Assembly (NCBI GenBank): GCA_020059985.1
Contig: JAGVCI010000073.1
Span: 1 to 17,099, forward strand
Reading direction: 5' to 3'
Origin: Candidatus Peribacterales bacterium
Lineage (GTDB): Bacteria; Patescibacteriota; Gracilibacteria; Peribacterales; Peribacteraceae
DNA length: 17,099 nt
Below the pieces are notes generated by a model. The model was not told the DNA's origin and did no database searches. It saw nothing but the letters and a program-made list of their open reading frames with translations. A program made the position numbers and the translations under genes. Below, piece by piece: positions 7,536 through 13,895 of this stretch. Each line of letters begins with the position of its first letter. Position 1 is the first letter of the stretch.

Positions 7536-7704
7536 GGTTTGCTCCAGTGAAAAAATGCTGACTTTGTGTACCCCCACGCGAGCTTACTTCCGGCACGGCT
7601 CCCCCTCAGAAGAGGAAAAAACGTACACTGGGAAGTAAGCTCCGTGGTTAGGTTTTGGCGTCTAAGACGCCAAAAACACGGTGTTGTGAATGAGCCTAAT
7701 TAGC
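7536..7704 (-). promoter_or_regulatory. Structured 5' leader, candidate cis-regulatory RNA
   Basis: From the predicted start of transcription (~7704) to the ATG (7535) the mRNA has about 170 untranslated nucleotides. Hairpin I is a perfect 10-bp stem (7653-7662 with 7666-7675, 3-nt loop). Hairpin II is a 17-bp stem with one bulged base: arms 7574-7578 plus 7580-7591, and 7631-7647. It closes a 39-nt loop. Within that loop a 6-nt stretch (7623-7628) is complementary to 7566-7571 just outside the stem, allowing a pseudoknot. A 5-nt stretch (7594-7598) can instead pair with one arm (7642-7646). A good ribosome binding site lies downstream of these. This resembles an attenuator, riboswitch or protein-binding leader; I recognise no known class. 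Confidence 0.5.
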
Positions 7705-7710
7705 CTATAG

Positions 7711-7739
7711 AAGATACAATATTTACATGATTTTGTCAA
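7711..7739 (-). promoter_or_regulatory. Sigma70-type promoter for the Gly/Gln-rich membrane protein
   Basis: On the minus strand TTGACA (7739-7734) and TATCTT (7716-7711) are separated by exactly 17 nt. Two copies of AGCCTA spaced 9 bp (7693-7698 and 7702-7707, plus-strand reading) overlap the predicted transcription start and could be an operator. Confidence 0.7.
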
Positions 7740-7754
7740 ATACTAAAACCCATC

Positions 7755-7803
7755 AAAAAAGCCACTACGTTCTAGAATTTTGGGTTCCAGAGAGGGAGTG
7801 GCT
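7755..7803 (-). terminator. Intrinsic terminator of the minus-strand operon ending at 7825
   Basis: On the minus strand AGCCACT (7803-7797) pairs with AGTGGCT (7766-7760), followed by a U-run (7759-7755). The loop holds a second 7-bp stem with one G-U pair (TCTGGAA with TTCTAGA). It lies 22 nt after the stop of the 658-aa gene. Confidence 0.75.
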
Positions 7804-7824
7804 GAGCTTCTTTTTAGGAGTTTC

Positions 7825-9801
7825 TTACGCTTTGAAGGCCTCGAGAACTTGGTCGAGGTTCTTCGTCGGGAAGGAAACTGTCACCGCTGTGTCGGACTCA
7901 TTTTCGATCGTCATCGAACCATCCAAAGCTTTGATTTTTCGGAAGGTATCAACGAGTGTTTCGATTCTATTTTCTTTGTCCTTCACAGCTTCGAAATTCA
8001 TGTAGACCTTTTCATCACTGTGACTACCTCCGGTAGGGTTCACGAGTCCGTCGTAATCTATTTTGGTGATGAGACGATGGAATTTTTCTTTGCGAATTTT
8101 GAACGGCCTCTCAAATTCCTCTTTCGCGGCCTCGATCGAGGCTTTTTCTATAGTGGACTTTGGAACGTCGTATTCATTTTTGATAATCTCCCAGCCTTTG
8201 TCCGAGTTCGGATCCAGTTTGCGGTAGTAGTATCTGTGCTCTTTGCCTGGCTGCTTTGAACGCTCGTAAATGACACCATCGGACATGCGCATAACTTCGC
8301 TGCCCGGCATGAACGACGCAGCAAGACGTTCTGACTTAGGACGACGATCGTCGGATGGGTTTTCGAAGTGTTGCATCTCGAGTCCCATGTCACTGGCTTT
8401 CACCCATACATCAACTTTTCCTTTCTCCGATTTTGCGATCGCATCGTAAATATCAAATATGCCAACTTGGCTCGCAACTTTGTTTATTTCATCTAGATAG
8501 AGCGAGGCAATTTTGCCGGCACCCTGATAGACAGTGATGCGTTCTCCGCTCGTATCGCGGTCGCGTACGGGAAGAAGATCCTTCTGATGTGCTTCCACAA
8601 ACTCTCCGTCGGCGCGGACCAAGGTCCAGTTTTTCTTTTCCTTGTTTTCATTGAATGATTTTTCCACGGCCACACGAGACTTCATCATGTCGTCGACTTT
8701 ACCGAGGCCTTCAGCAATTTCCGCACGACGAATGTCTGCGCCCACGTGAGCATCCTTCAATCTCTGTGCGATGTTCTCCATCGCCTGCCTATTTTCTGTA
8801 ATGCCCAATTCTCGAGCTTTGCGAATAGTATCGCGATACGTTATCTGCAGATCGGAGATTGTTTTCTCGTAATCGTCGACATCTTTCGCGGTTGCTGTGT
8901 CGCTCTGGATTTTTTCATAAGCCTGCTTCATTCGCTCCTCTCCCTGACGGAAAATCTCACGAGCTTCTCGCTTGAAAGTATCGATTTGCTTCTGTTTTTC
9001 GGTCATGCGGCCTTGTTCCTTTGCTGCCTCCACTTTGAGGGCCGTGAGATCAAACTCACCGTTTCTCATCGGGACATCCACCGTGACACCACTGGAAAGT
9101 CTCACTGCCATTTCGGCATTTGCACCGTTAGCCAAGAAATGAATGCGCTTGCGTCCGCCGGAAATATCGAGAGCAGTCTTCGACGCACCGGCGCCGAAAC
9201 CGTTCACGTCCTCGATCGCCGTTGTGGCATCGATCCACGTGATTCCTTTCTTGGCGATGAATGTCCAGTCATCCGGCACGTCCATGTACTTGTATCCACT
9301 CGCACTCTTTTTCACGTTGAATGAACCGCTCTCAAGAATAAGACTGCGGAAGTAATTGCGCGTTGTGTTTTCGTATCGCTCTTCCTGCGGGATACCAAGT
9401 TTTTCCTCTAACATTGCAATCTCCGCTTCTGCGATTGTTTGGTTTTTCTCCCATTCATTTCGTTTTGCCATCATTTCTCCTTTGTATTCGCGAATCCATT
9501 CACTGTAGTACTGGAACCAGTTTTGGAGCTTCGTCTTGGATTCCAAAAGTTCATTTTTCTTTGTCCCAGGCTTCATTTGGTCGATTTTCTTGTAGAGCTG
9601 CTCAAAGCGCTTCCCCTGCGCCTCTAGCGTTTGCTCGATCACATCGATCTTTGCACCTTTTCGATCTTTGATATCCAGATTGTAATCTCGGTTGGAGCGC
9701 TCAGCGTCATTGCGAGCTTCCGGTGTTCTACCCGAGAAGCCAATGAGGCGTTTCTCCGAGGAGATCGAGAACTGGTTCTGAGATAAATGTGTGTTCTTCA
9801 T
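7825..9801 (-). CDS. Large Cys-free helical protein with the shared FxxSxEKR N-terminal motif
   Basis: 658 aa, the largest complete gene here. Residues 1-24 carry the shared motif (M-K-x-x-H, then FSISSEKRLIGFS). Residues ~50-140 form a charged coiled coil with aromatic patches. Residues ~150-255 are beta-rich with many Gly. Residues ~260-385 are a second long coiled coil (KQKQIDTFKREAREIF...). Residues ~390-545 are mixed, and residues 600-658 form a compact alpha/beta end (YMNFEAVKDKENRIETLV, then TAVTVSFPTKNLDQVLEAF). There is no cysteine, signal peptide or membrane span. It starts 14 nt after the stop of the 96-aa gene and has no Shine-Dalgarno, so it probably depends on coupling. An intrinsic terminator follows. 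Family not recognised. Confidence 0.8.
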   Translation of the reverse strand: MKNTHLSQNQFSISSEKRLIGFSGRTPEARNDAERSNRDYNLDIKDRKGAKIDVIEQTLEAQGKRFEQLYKKIDQMKPGTKKNELLESKTKLQNWFQYYSEWIREYKGEMMAKRNEWEKNQTIAEAEIAMLEEKLGIPQEERYENTTRNYFRSLILESGSFNVKKSASGYKYMDVPDDWTFIAKKGITWIDATTAIEDVNGFGAGASKTALDISGGRKRIHFLANGANAEMAVRLSSGVTVDVPMRNGEFDLTALKVEAAKEQGRMTEKQKQIDTFKREAREIFRQGEERMKQAYEKIQSDTATAKDVDDYEKTISDLQITYRDTIRKARELGITENRQAMENIAQRLKDAHVGADIRRAEIAEGLGKVDDMMKSRVAVEKSFNENKEKKNWTLVRADGEFVEAHQKDLLPVRDRDTSGERITVYQGAGKIASLYLDEINKVASQVGIFDIYDAIAKSEKGKVDVWVKASDMGLEMQHFENPSDDRRPKSERLAASFMPGSEVMRMSDGVIYERSKQPGKEHRYYYRKLDPNSDKGWEIIKNEYDVPKSTIEKASIEAAKEEFERPFKIRKEKFHRLITKIDYDGLVNPTGGSHSDEKVYMNFEAVKDKENRIETLVDTFRKIKALDGSMTIENESDTAVTVSFPTKNLDQVLEAFKA

Positions 9802-9815
9802 AACGAAGAGGGGAA

Positions 9816-10106
9816 TTAATTGTTTTGAATATCTGTTTCGAGCGCGTCGATATCGCTCTCATCGGGAATATGTTCGATTTCTTCCGATGCCTTTGTGAGA
9901 GCTGCACCACCTTCCGCGGCTGCGCTTTCCATATCTTCCAAAATTCCGAGAGAATCTGCATTGATCCCACGAATCGCATCGAGAAAATTCTCTCGATCCT
10001 GAGGCCCCATCTCTCTTCCGAGAAGGGTACGAGCGTGTTCCGCGAGACGCGGGTCCAAGCCTCCTAGGTCGCCAAGTTCTCCTGCAGATTGAGTGTTTTT
10101 GATCAT
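9816..10106 (-). CDS. Small acidic protein, first gene of a two-gene operon, unknown function
   Basis: 96 aa, acidic, with no cysteine and no membrane span. A Gly/Leu/Asp-rich start (GELGDLGGLDPRLAEHARTL) is followed by a helical middle and an Ala/Glu-rich C-terminal part ending in an acidic tail (PDESDIDALETDIQNN). The start codon lies about 20 nt after the predicted transcription start, and no Shine-Dalgarno is seen. The 658-aa motif-bearing gene follows after 14 nt. I do not recognise the family. By position it is the counterpart of the small or non-motif genes that open the two other pairs (4331-4669 and 4230-3076). Confidence 0.7.
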   Translation of the reverse strand: MIKNTQSAGELGDLGGLDPRLAEHARTLLGREMGPQDRENFLDAIRGINADSLGILEDMESAAAEGGAALTKASEEIEHIPDESDIDALETDIQNN

Positions 10107-10132
10107 GAAGAATTTTGGTATGTGTTACTTCT

Positions 10133-10161
10133 ATTATAGAGGAAAATCGCAAAATCGGCAA
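10133..10161 (-). promoter_or_regulatory. Promoter of the 96-aa/658-aa operon
   Basis: On the minus strand TTGCCG (10161-10156) and a perfect TATAAT (10138-10133) are 17 nt apart, with a predicted leader of about 20 nt. AAAATCG repeats lie inside and beside the promoter spacer. It is back to back with carA, whose own promoter I could not define. Confidence 0.7.
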
Positions 10162-10227
10162 CGTGGTAGATTGCGCCAAAATCGGTATTTGCATGTCCGG
10201 AATGGTCCTGTACTCTGCGCCAGACGG

Positions 10228-11334
10228 ATGGCTCGGCTTATCCTCTCCGACGGCACCACATTCGCAGGACAGTCCTTCGGTGCCGCAGTCGATAGCGATG
10301 GAGAAGTGGTCTTCAATACCGGAATGGCGGGGTATCCCGAGAGTCTCACAGACCCCAGTTACCGAGGCCAGGTCCTCACTTTTACGTATCCGCTGATCGG
10401 AAACTACGGAGTGCCAGTCGAGGAAAAGAACGAGTACGGGTTTTCGAAGAACTTCGAGAGTGAAGAGGTCCATGTTCGCGGCATCGTCGTCACGCAAGCA
10501 AGCGAGGACTTCAGTCACTTCACCGCAGCGAGTTCGCTTGGGAATTGGCTTGAGCATCATGGGATTCCGGGAATCACGGGTGTCGACACACGAGCACTCA
10601 CGAAGAAGCTGCGTGAACATGGTGTGATGCTCGGGAGAATCGTCCAGGATGACCAAAAGAGTGCAAACAGCGAAGGAGTCGAAGATCCGAACGGGAGAAA
10701 CTTGGTTGCCGATGTCTGCTGCAAAGAAGCAATCCGTTACGAGCCCAGAACCGGATCGATCGGGAAGACGGTGATCGCCTACGACTGTGGGATGAAAAGG
10801 AACATCATTCGCAGTCTCTTAAAGAGGGGAATCACGGTGATGCGTGTGCCGTGGGACTTCGATCTCGACTCGTTCGATAGTTCGTACGACGCGGTGTTCA
10901 TTTCCAATGGTCCTGGCGATCCGAAGAAGTGCGACAAGACGATCGAGCAGATCCAGAAGTCGCTCAATAAGGGGACAACGACGTTCGGTATTTGTCTGGG
11001 GAATCAGCTGCTCGCACTCGCAATCGGGGGTGATACGTATAAGCTTAAATATGGGCACCGTGGGGCAAATCAGCCATGTTTAGAGCATGACACGCAGGGC
11101 AAGAAAACTGATCACTGCATCATCACATCCCAAAACCACGGCTTCGCTGTCGATGAAAAATTACCTGCAGGTTGGAATGTATGGTTCTCCAACGCGAACG
11201 ATGGAACAGTCGAGGGAATTCGTCACTCGTCCGGAAAATTTTTCGCAGTGCAATTCCACCCCGAAGCAACTCCGGGTCCGGAAGATGCGAACTATCTTTT
11301 CGATCAGTTCTGCGGAGCTTTGGAACGGAAATGA
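10228..11334 (+). CDS. carA: Carbamoyl-phosphate synthase small (glutaminase) subunit
   Basis: 368 aa, near the usual CarA length. This subunit hydrolyses glutamine and passes ammonia to CarB for carbamoyl phosphate used in pyrimidine and arginine synthesis. The N-terminal CarA domain is clear (LILSDGTTFAGQSFGA; VVFNTGMAGYPESLTDPSY). It is followed by the class I glutamine amidotransferase domain: ISNGPGDP (~225-232), FGICLGNQ with nucleophile Cys256, and the VQFHPEA dyad His344/Glu346. The ATG at 10228 matches the family N-terminus; the longer frame back to 10093 overlaps the divergent gene and is not needed. No good Shine-Dalgarno is visible. The usual partner carB is not downstream; a four-helix-bundle gene with inverted repeats lies there instead. 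The function of the fold is certain; that it acts with CarB is inferred. Confidence 0.95.
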   Translation: MARLILSDGTTFAGQSFGAAVDSDGEVVFNTGMAGYPESLTDPSYRGQVLTFTYPLIGNYGVPVEEKNEYGFSKNFESEEVHVRGIVVTQASEDFSHFTAASSLGNWLEHHGIPGITGVDTRALTKKLREHGVMLGRIVQDDQKSANSEGVEDPNGRNLVADVCCKEAIRYEPRTGSIGKTVIAYDCGMKRNIIRSLLKRGITVMRVPWDFDLDSFDSSYDAVFISNGPGDPKKCDKTIEQIQKSLNKGTTTFGICLGNQLLALAIGGDTYKLKYGHRGANQPCLEHDTQGKKTDHCIITSQNHGFAVDEKLPAGWNVWFSNANDGTVEGIRHSSGKFFAVQFHPEATPGPEDANYLFDQFCGALERK

Positions 11335-11362
11335 GGGCTTGTTTAAGAGAAAAACTGGGAAG

Positions 11363-11398
11363 AGACAGATGAATCAGAGGAGTCAGGGGATGCAAAGG
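11363..11398 (+). repeat. Left array of four degenerate 9-bp units
   Basis: Contiguous units AGACAGATG, AATCAGAGG, AGTCAGGGG and ATGCAAAGG lie between carA and the four-helix-bundle gene. The array is the inverted counterpart of the one at 11775-11810; over 26 nt (11365-11390 against 11774-11799) 21 positions are complementary. Confidence 0.75.
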
Positions 11399-11409
11399 AT
11401 AAGTCGCTC

Positions 11410-11781
11410 ATGCAATCTTTCAGTATGAGAATTAGACCATATCAACGTTTGATTGTGTGGAAAGAGGCACACGAGCTTTGCAAAGGTATATACAGGTTAA
11501 CTGATAAATTTCCTTCGAATGAAAAATTTGGACTCACATCTCAGATGCGTCGTTCGGCCGCGAGCATTCCCATGAATATTGCGGAGGGCAACGGCAAACG
11601 ATCTATGAAGGATCGCGCCCGATTTCTTGAGATAGCAATTGGTTCTCTCGAAGAATTGCATTATCAATGCTTCCTTGCAAAGGAGCTTGGATTCCTGGTG
11701 ACAGAACAACATGCTCAGGCAGATGATTTAATTCAAAGAGTGGGTTTTCTGCTTGAAAGACTCCGAGCATCACTCCTTTGA
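11410..11781 (+). CDS. Four-helix bundle protein of the 23S rRNA IVS (S23) family
   Basis: 123 aa, typical length. The family pattern is plain: LIVWKEAHELCKGIYRLTDKFP (residues 14-35), then E-K-F-G-L-T-S-Q-M-R-R-S-A-A-S-I-P-M-N-I-A-E-G (38-60) and FLEIAIGSLEELHYQ (72-86). A final helix follows. These small proteins form pentameric helical bundles and occur inside 23S rRNA intervening sequences and as free genes; their biochemical role is unknown. The start at 11410 has AAGGA 9 nt before it; an ATG five codons later (11425) is an alternative. The gene sits between inverted arrays of 9-bp repeats, and its stop codon lies inside the right array. Confidence 0.93.
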   Translation: MQSFSMRIRPYQRLIVWKEAHELCKGIYRLTDKFPSNEKFGLTSQMRRSAASIPMNIAEGNGKRSMKDRARFLEIAIGSLEELHYQCFLAKELGFLVTEQHAQADDLIQRVGFLLERLRASLL

Positions 11782-11810
11782 GTCATCTGATTCTTCTGTA
11801 TCCTCTGTTT
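11775..11810 (-). repeat. Right inverted array of four degenerate 9-bp units
   Basis: Read on the minus strand the units are AAACAGAGG, ATACAGAAG, AATCAGATG and ACTCAAAGG. They mirror the left array at 11363-11398. The array overlaps the stop of the four-helix-bundle gene and ends 3 bp before the stop of the convergent oxidoreductase gene. Confidence 0.75.
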
Positions 11811-11812
11811 CC

Positions 11813-12529
11813 TCAAATGTAGCCCTCCACATGCAGGTCCTTTTTGCCGATGCCCCACTGATCCAAGCAAAGTTTCTTCACTTCTGTTGTCATGTCTGGA
11901 TTTCCGCAGACGTACACGTGTTTATTGGAAAAATCTTTCACGATCTGCGGCACGAGTGTCTGCACGCGACCGCGGTGACCGGCCCAACTCTCCGATGGAT
12001 TACTCAGCGCGAAATGGAGGAAGAAATTCGGATACTCATGCGAAAGTTCTTCGAATTCTTTCTGCCAGAAGAGATCTTCTTCTGTGCGTGCACCAAAGAT
12101 GAGATCCATCCGCCTCGTATCTCCACTCTTGAGCGCGGTACGAATCTGCGACCGGAAAGGAGCCGCACCCGTGCTGGTACAGATGAAGAGGTACTCCTTT
12201 GTTATGCCTTCCTGAAGCGTAAAAAACCCAAGTGGACCCTGGATCCGCATGGTATCACCGGGCTTGAGCTTCTCCTCTATCCACCGGCTTGCACGACCAC
12301 CTTCGATCAGTTTTGCGACGAAGAGAAGTTCGTTTTCATCAGGACTCGAGGCGATCGACATTGCACGCGTTTGAATATCATCCAATTTATCAATCAGTGG
12401 AACATCAAAGAGGACGAACTGTCCGGCCTTGAACGAAAAATTCTGTGGCTTTTCAAACGCAAACTCGTACACATCGTTTGCTACGAGTGCATTCTTCGTG
12501 CAGGTAATGGTGTGCGAAGGCGTAACCAA
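11813..12529 (-). CDS. FAD/NAD(P)-binding oxidoreductase, ferredoxin-NADP reductase type
   Basis: 238 aa, typical of a bare two-domain FNR module. The FAD domain contains F-K-A-G-Q-F (33-38) and R-A-M-S-I-A-S-S-P (55-63), the RxYS-type flavin motif with Met in place of the Tyr. The NAD(P) domain contains C-T-S-T-G-A-A-P-F-R-S (117-127), Y-V-C-G-N-P-D-M (206-213) and a C-terminal aromatic region (HVEGYI). There is no 2Fe-2S ferredoxin domain, so it needs an external electron partner. The only workable start is TTG at 12527-12529, four nt after the purN stop and without a Shine-Dalgarno; reinitiation is likely. It is the last gene of a four-gene operon. Its physiological acceptor cannot be read from the sequence. 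Confidence 0.87.
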   Translation of the reverse strand: MVTPSHTITCTKNALVANDVYEFAFEKPQNFSFKAGQFVLFDVPLIDKLDDIQTRAMSIASSPDENELLFVAKLIEGGRASRWIEEKLKPGDTMRIQGPLGFFTLQEGITKEYLFICTSTGAAPFRSQIRTALKSGDTRRMDLIFGARTEEDLFWQKEFEELSHEYPNFFLHFALSNPSESWAGHRGRVQTLVPQIVKDFSNKHVYVCGNPDMTTEVKKLCLDQWGIGKKDLHVEGYI

Positions 12530-12533
12530 ATTT

Positions 12534-13118
12534 TTAAGAAGGAAGTTTCAGCTCACCAGTGTGGAGTTGCTCGAGCACTTTCGGGTACAACTCTTTTTCG
12601 AGCGCTTGAATTCTCTCCTTGAGAGTCTCCACCGTGTCATCCGGTTTTACTTCACACGTTTTCTGTAAAACGATCGGACCAGTATCAATCCCTTCATCAA
12701 TCAAGTGAATCGTCATCCCAGATTCTGGGTCTCCTGCTTCGAGTGTCTCCTCGATTGCATGTGCACCTGGGTGCAGCGGAAGAAGAGCTGGATGTACGTT
12801 GAGAATGCGATTCCTCCAGGTGTCGATGAACCACGGCGAGAAGAGGAACATCCACCCGAGGGCAGCGAGGGTATCTGCATCGCCCATCGCGCGAATAGCC
12901 TCATCCACACGTTTGTCATAGGCCTCTCGTTCTTCGCCTTTCTTCTTCTCCACGATCGTCACCGGGATGCCCGCTTTTTTGGCTTTCTCTACGCATCCGC
13001 GATCTGCTCGATCACTCACCAATCCCATGCAATGTGCGTGGAGCGTTCCACTGTGCAGGGCATCGAGAACCGCTTGGAGCGTGGTGCCGCGAGACGAGGA
13101 GAGAACGACGAAATTCAT
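12534..13118 (-). CDS. purN: Phosphoribosylglycinamide formyltransferase
   Basis: 194 aa, close to the usual PurN length and far shorter than methionyl-tRNA formyltransferase. It transfers the formyl group of 10-formyl-tetrahydrofolate to GAR in purine synthesis. Catalytic residues fit the family: Asn107 and His109 in I-L-N-V-H-P-A-L-L-P, and Asp145 in D-E-G-I-D-T-G-P-I. The N-terminal substrate loop (S-S-S-R-G-T-T-L-Q) replaces the usual SGxGSNLQ, so phosphate binding may differ slightly. It lies 18 nt after the CofE-like gene in the same operon and 4 nt before the oxidoreductase. No other purine genes are in view. Confidence 0.92.
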   Translation of the reverse strand: MNFVVLSSSRGTTLQAVLDALHSGTLHAHCMGLVSDRADRGCVEKAKKAGIPVTIVEKKKGEEREAYDKRVDEAIRAMGDADTLAALGWMFLFSPWFIDTWRNRILNVHPALLPLHPGAHAIEETLEAGDPESGMTIHLIDEGIDTGPIVLQKTCEVKPDDTVETLKERIQALEKELYPKVLEQLHTGELKLPS

Positions 13119-13136
13119 GAGCGAATGATACAGGCT

Positions 13137-13886
13137 CTAGATGACGCCATGGTACAAATCTCGTTCTCTTTCGATACCCGGAACCCAGCCAGAAAACGAG
13201 GAGAAGGGGATACCGTGGTCGCGAATGACTGTAATGGGCGTTGATCCATTGGTGTTTCCCATGACGGCATTGGCCATCGTCGCCAGCTGATCCGCTCGTG
13301 CTTCAACGGTGACGCGGAGAGGTTTCCCAAAGAGATCAGGCTTTCCGATTTGGCTTTCCAATGGATCTATCCCATCTACGGCGAGTGCAATGGCGGTGAC
13401 GCCACTCCTTCTCGGGGCGATCGACGAATCGGAAAGGATGACAGCCACAGAGCCCAATGTTTTGCGGATACTCTTGAGAGATTTCACAGGATCCTTCGGC
13501 CAGCCGATCATCGTTCCCTCTTTACTGTTCGAGTGGTCGAGACCGGCATTGGGGACGAGGATGCTTCCTTCGGAGAGTCCCGTGGGAAAAAGTTCCGTGA
13601 GAAGGATCCGATCCGTGATCCGAATCACTTTTCCGTTCATCCGGTGTGTCTCATCCAAAATCGCTTGATACTCCTTCGGATCTCCGCCGTGCACGCGCGC
13701 GATATTCATTGCTTCACTGGTCGGTGTGATTTTTGTGAGATCGATCGTCGCTCCCTCCGTCACCGCGACCACCTTCGAGGAGAACACGATGATGTCGCCA
13801 TCATGCAGATCAATCGCTGCGAGAATCGCCTGGGCAAGATCGTCACCTGAGGTGAGCAGTGGAGTACGAATGGGAAGAATTTCCAT
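13137..13886 (-). CDS. CofE-like gamma-glutamyl ligase (coenzyme F420-0:L-glutamate ligase family)
   Basis: 249 aa, the usual length of CofE. In the family the enzyme adds glutamate to coenzyme F420-0 using GTP and divalent metal. Family landmarks are present: D-I-I-V-F-S-S-K-V-V (31-40), V-P-N-A-G-L-D-H-S-N (111-120), and S-D-S-S-I-A-P-R-R-S-G-V-T-A-I-A-L (152-168). A-R-A-D-Q-L-A-T-M-A (197-206) and a V-I-R-D end also fit. It starts 9 nt after the upstream membrane protein gene and is followed by purN. No other F420 gene is in the window, and CPR bacteria are not known to make F420, so the real substrate may be another gamma-carboxylate. I therefore give no symbol. Confidence 0.87.
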   Translation of the reverse strand: MEILPIRTPLLTSGDDLAQAILAAIDLHDGDIIVFSSKVVAVTEGATIDLTKITPTSEAMNIARVHGGDPKEYQAILDETHRMNGKVIRITDRILLTELFPTGLSEGSILVPNAGLDHSNSKEGTMIGWPKDPVKSLKSIRKTLGSVAVILSDSSIAPRRSGVTAIALAVDGIDPLESQIGKPDLFGKPLRVTVEARADQLATMANAVMGNTNGSTPITVIRDHGIPFSSFSGWVPGIERERDLYHGVI

Positions 13887-13895
13887 GCGGTCAGA

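Larger units (their letters stand above)
11363..11810. mobile_element. Candidate IVS-like element: four-helix-bundle gene between inverted 9-bp-unit arrays
   Basis: About 450 bp consisting of the left array, the S23/IVS-family gene and the inverted right array. Related genes in 23S rRNA intervening sequences are known to sit between complementary ends that form a stem. Here the unit lies between protein genes, right after carA and against the convergent oxidoreductase gene, whose last codons it nearly touches. Mobility is inferred from family knowledge and the inverted ends. I see no target-site duplication. Confidence 0.45.

Noticed and set aside
7536..7577. GTG-initiated extension of the membrane protein (GVHKVSIFSLEQT) resembling the shared N-terminal motif (His near residue 5, then F-S-x-E)
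   Set aside because: It lacks the E-K-R core, overlaps the structured leader, and the ATG at 7535 has a good GGAG site; the resemblance is most likely chance.
7653..7675. The 10-bp hairpin as a Rho-independent terminator
   Set aside because: On the minus strand it is followed by AAAACCTAACC and on the plus strand by AAAACACGG, so no T-tract follows in either direction.
9859..10656. 265-codon open frame on the minus strand across the 5' half of carA
   Set aside because: It runs antisense to the strongly conserved carA sequence and through the 96-aa gene and its promoter. Its protein has no recognisable pattern.
11363..11810. The 9-bp arrays as a CRISPR or minisatellite
   Set aside because: Units are contiguous, too short and degenerate, with no unique spacers; they are arranged as an inverted pair around a gene.
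11753..12622. 289-codon open frame on the plus strand opposite the oxidoreductase gene
   Set aside because: The minus-strand frame carries clear FAD and NAD(P) motifs; the plus-strand product is rich in Cys, His and Arg without any pattern, typical of an antisense shadow.
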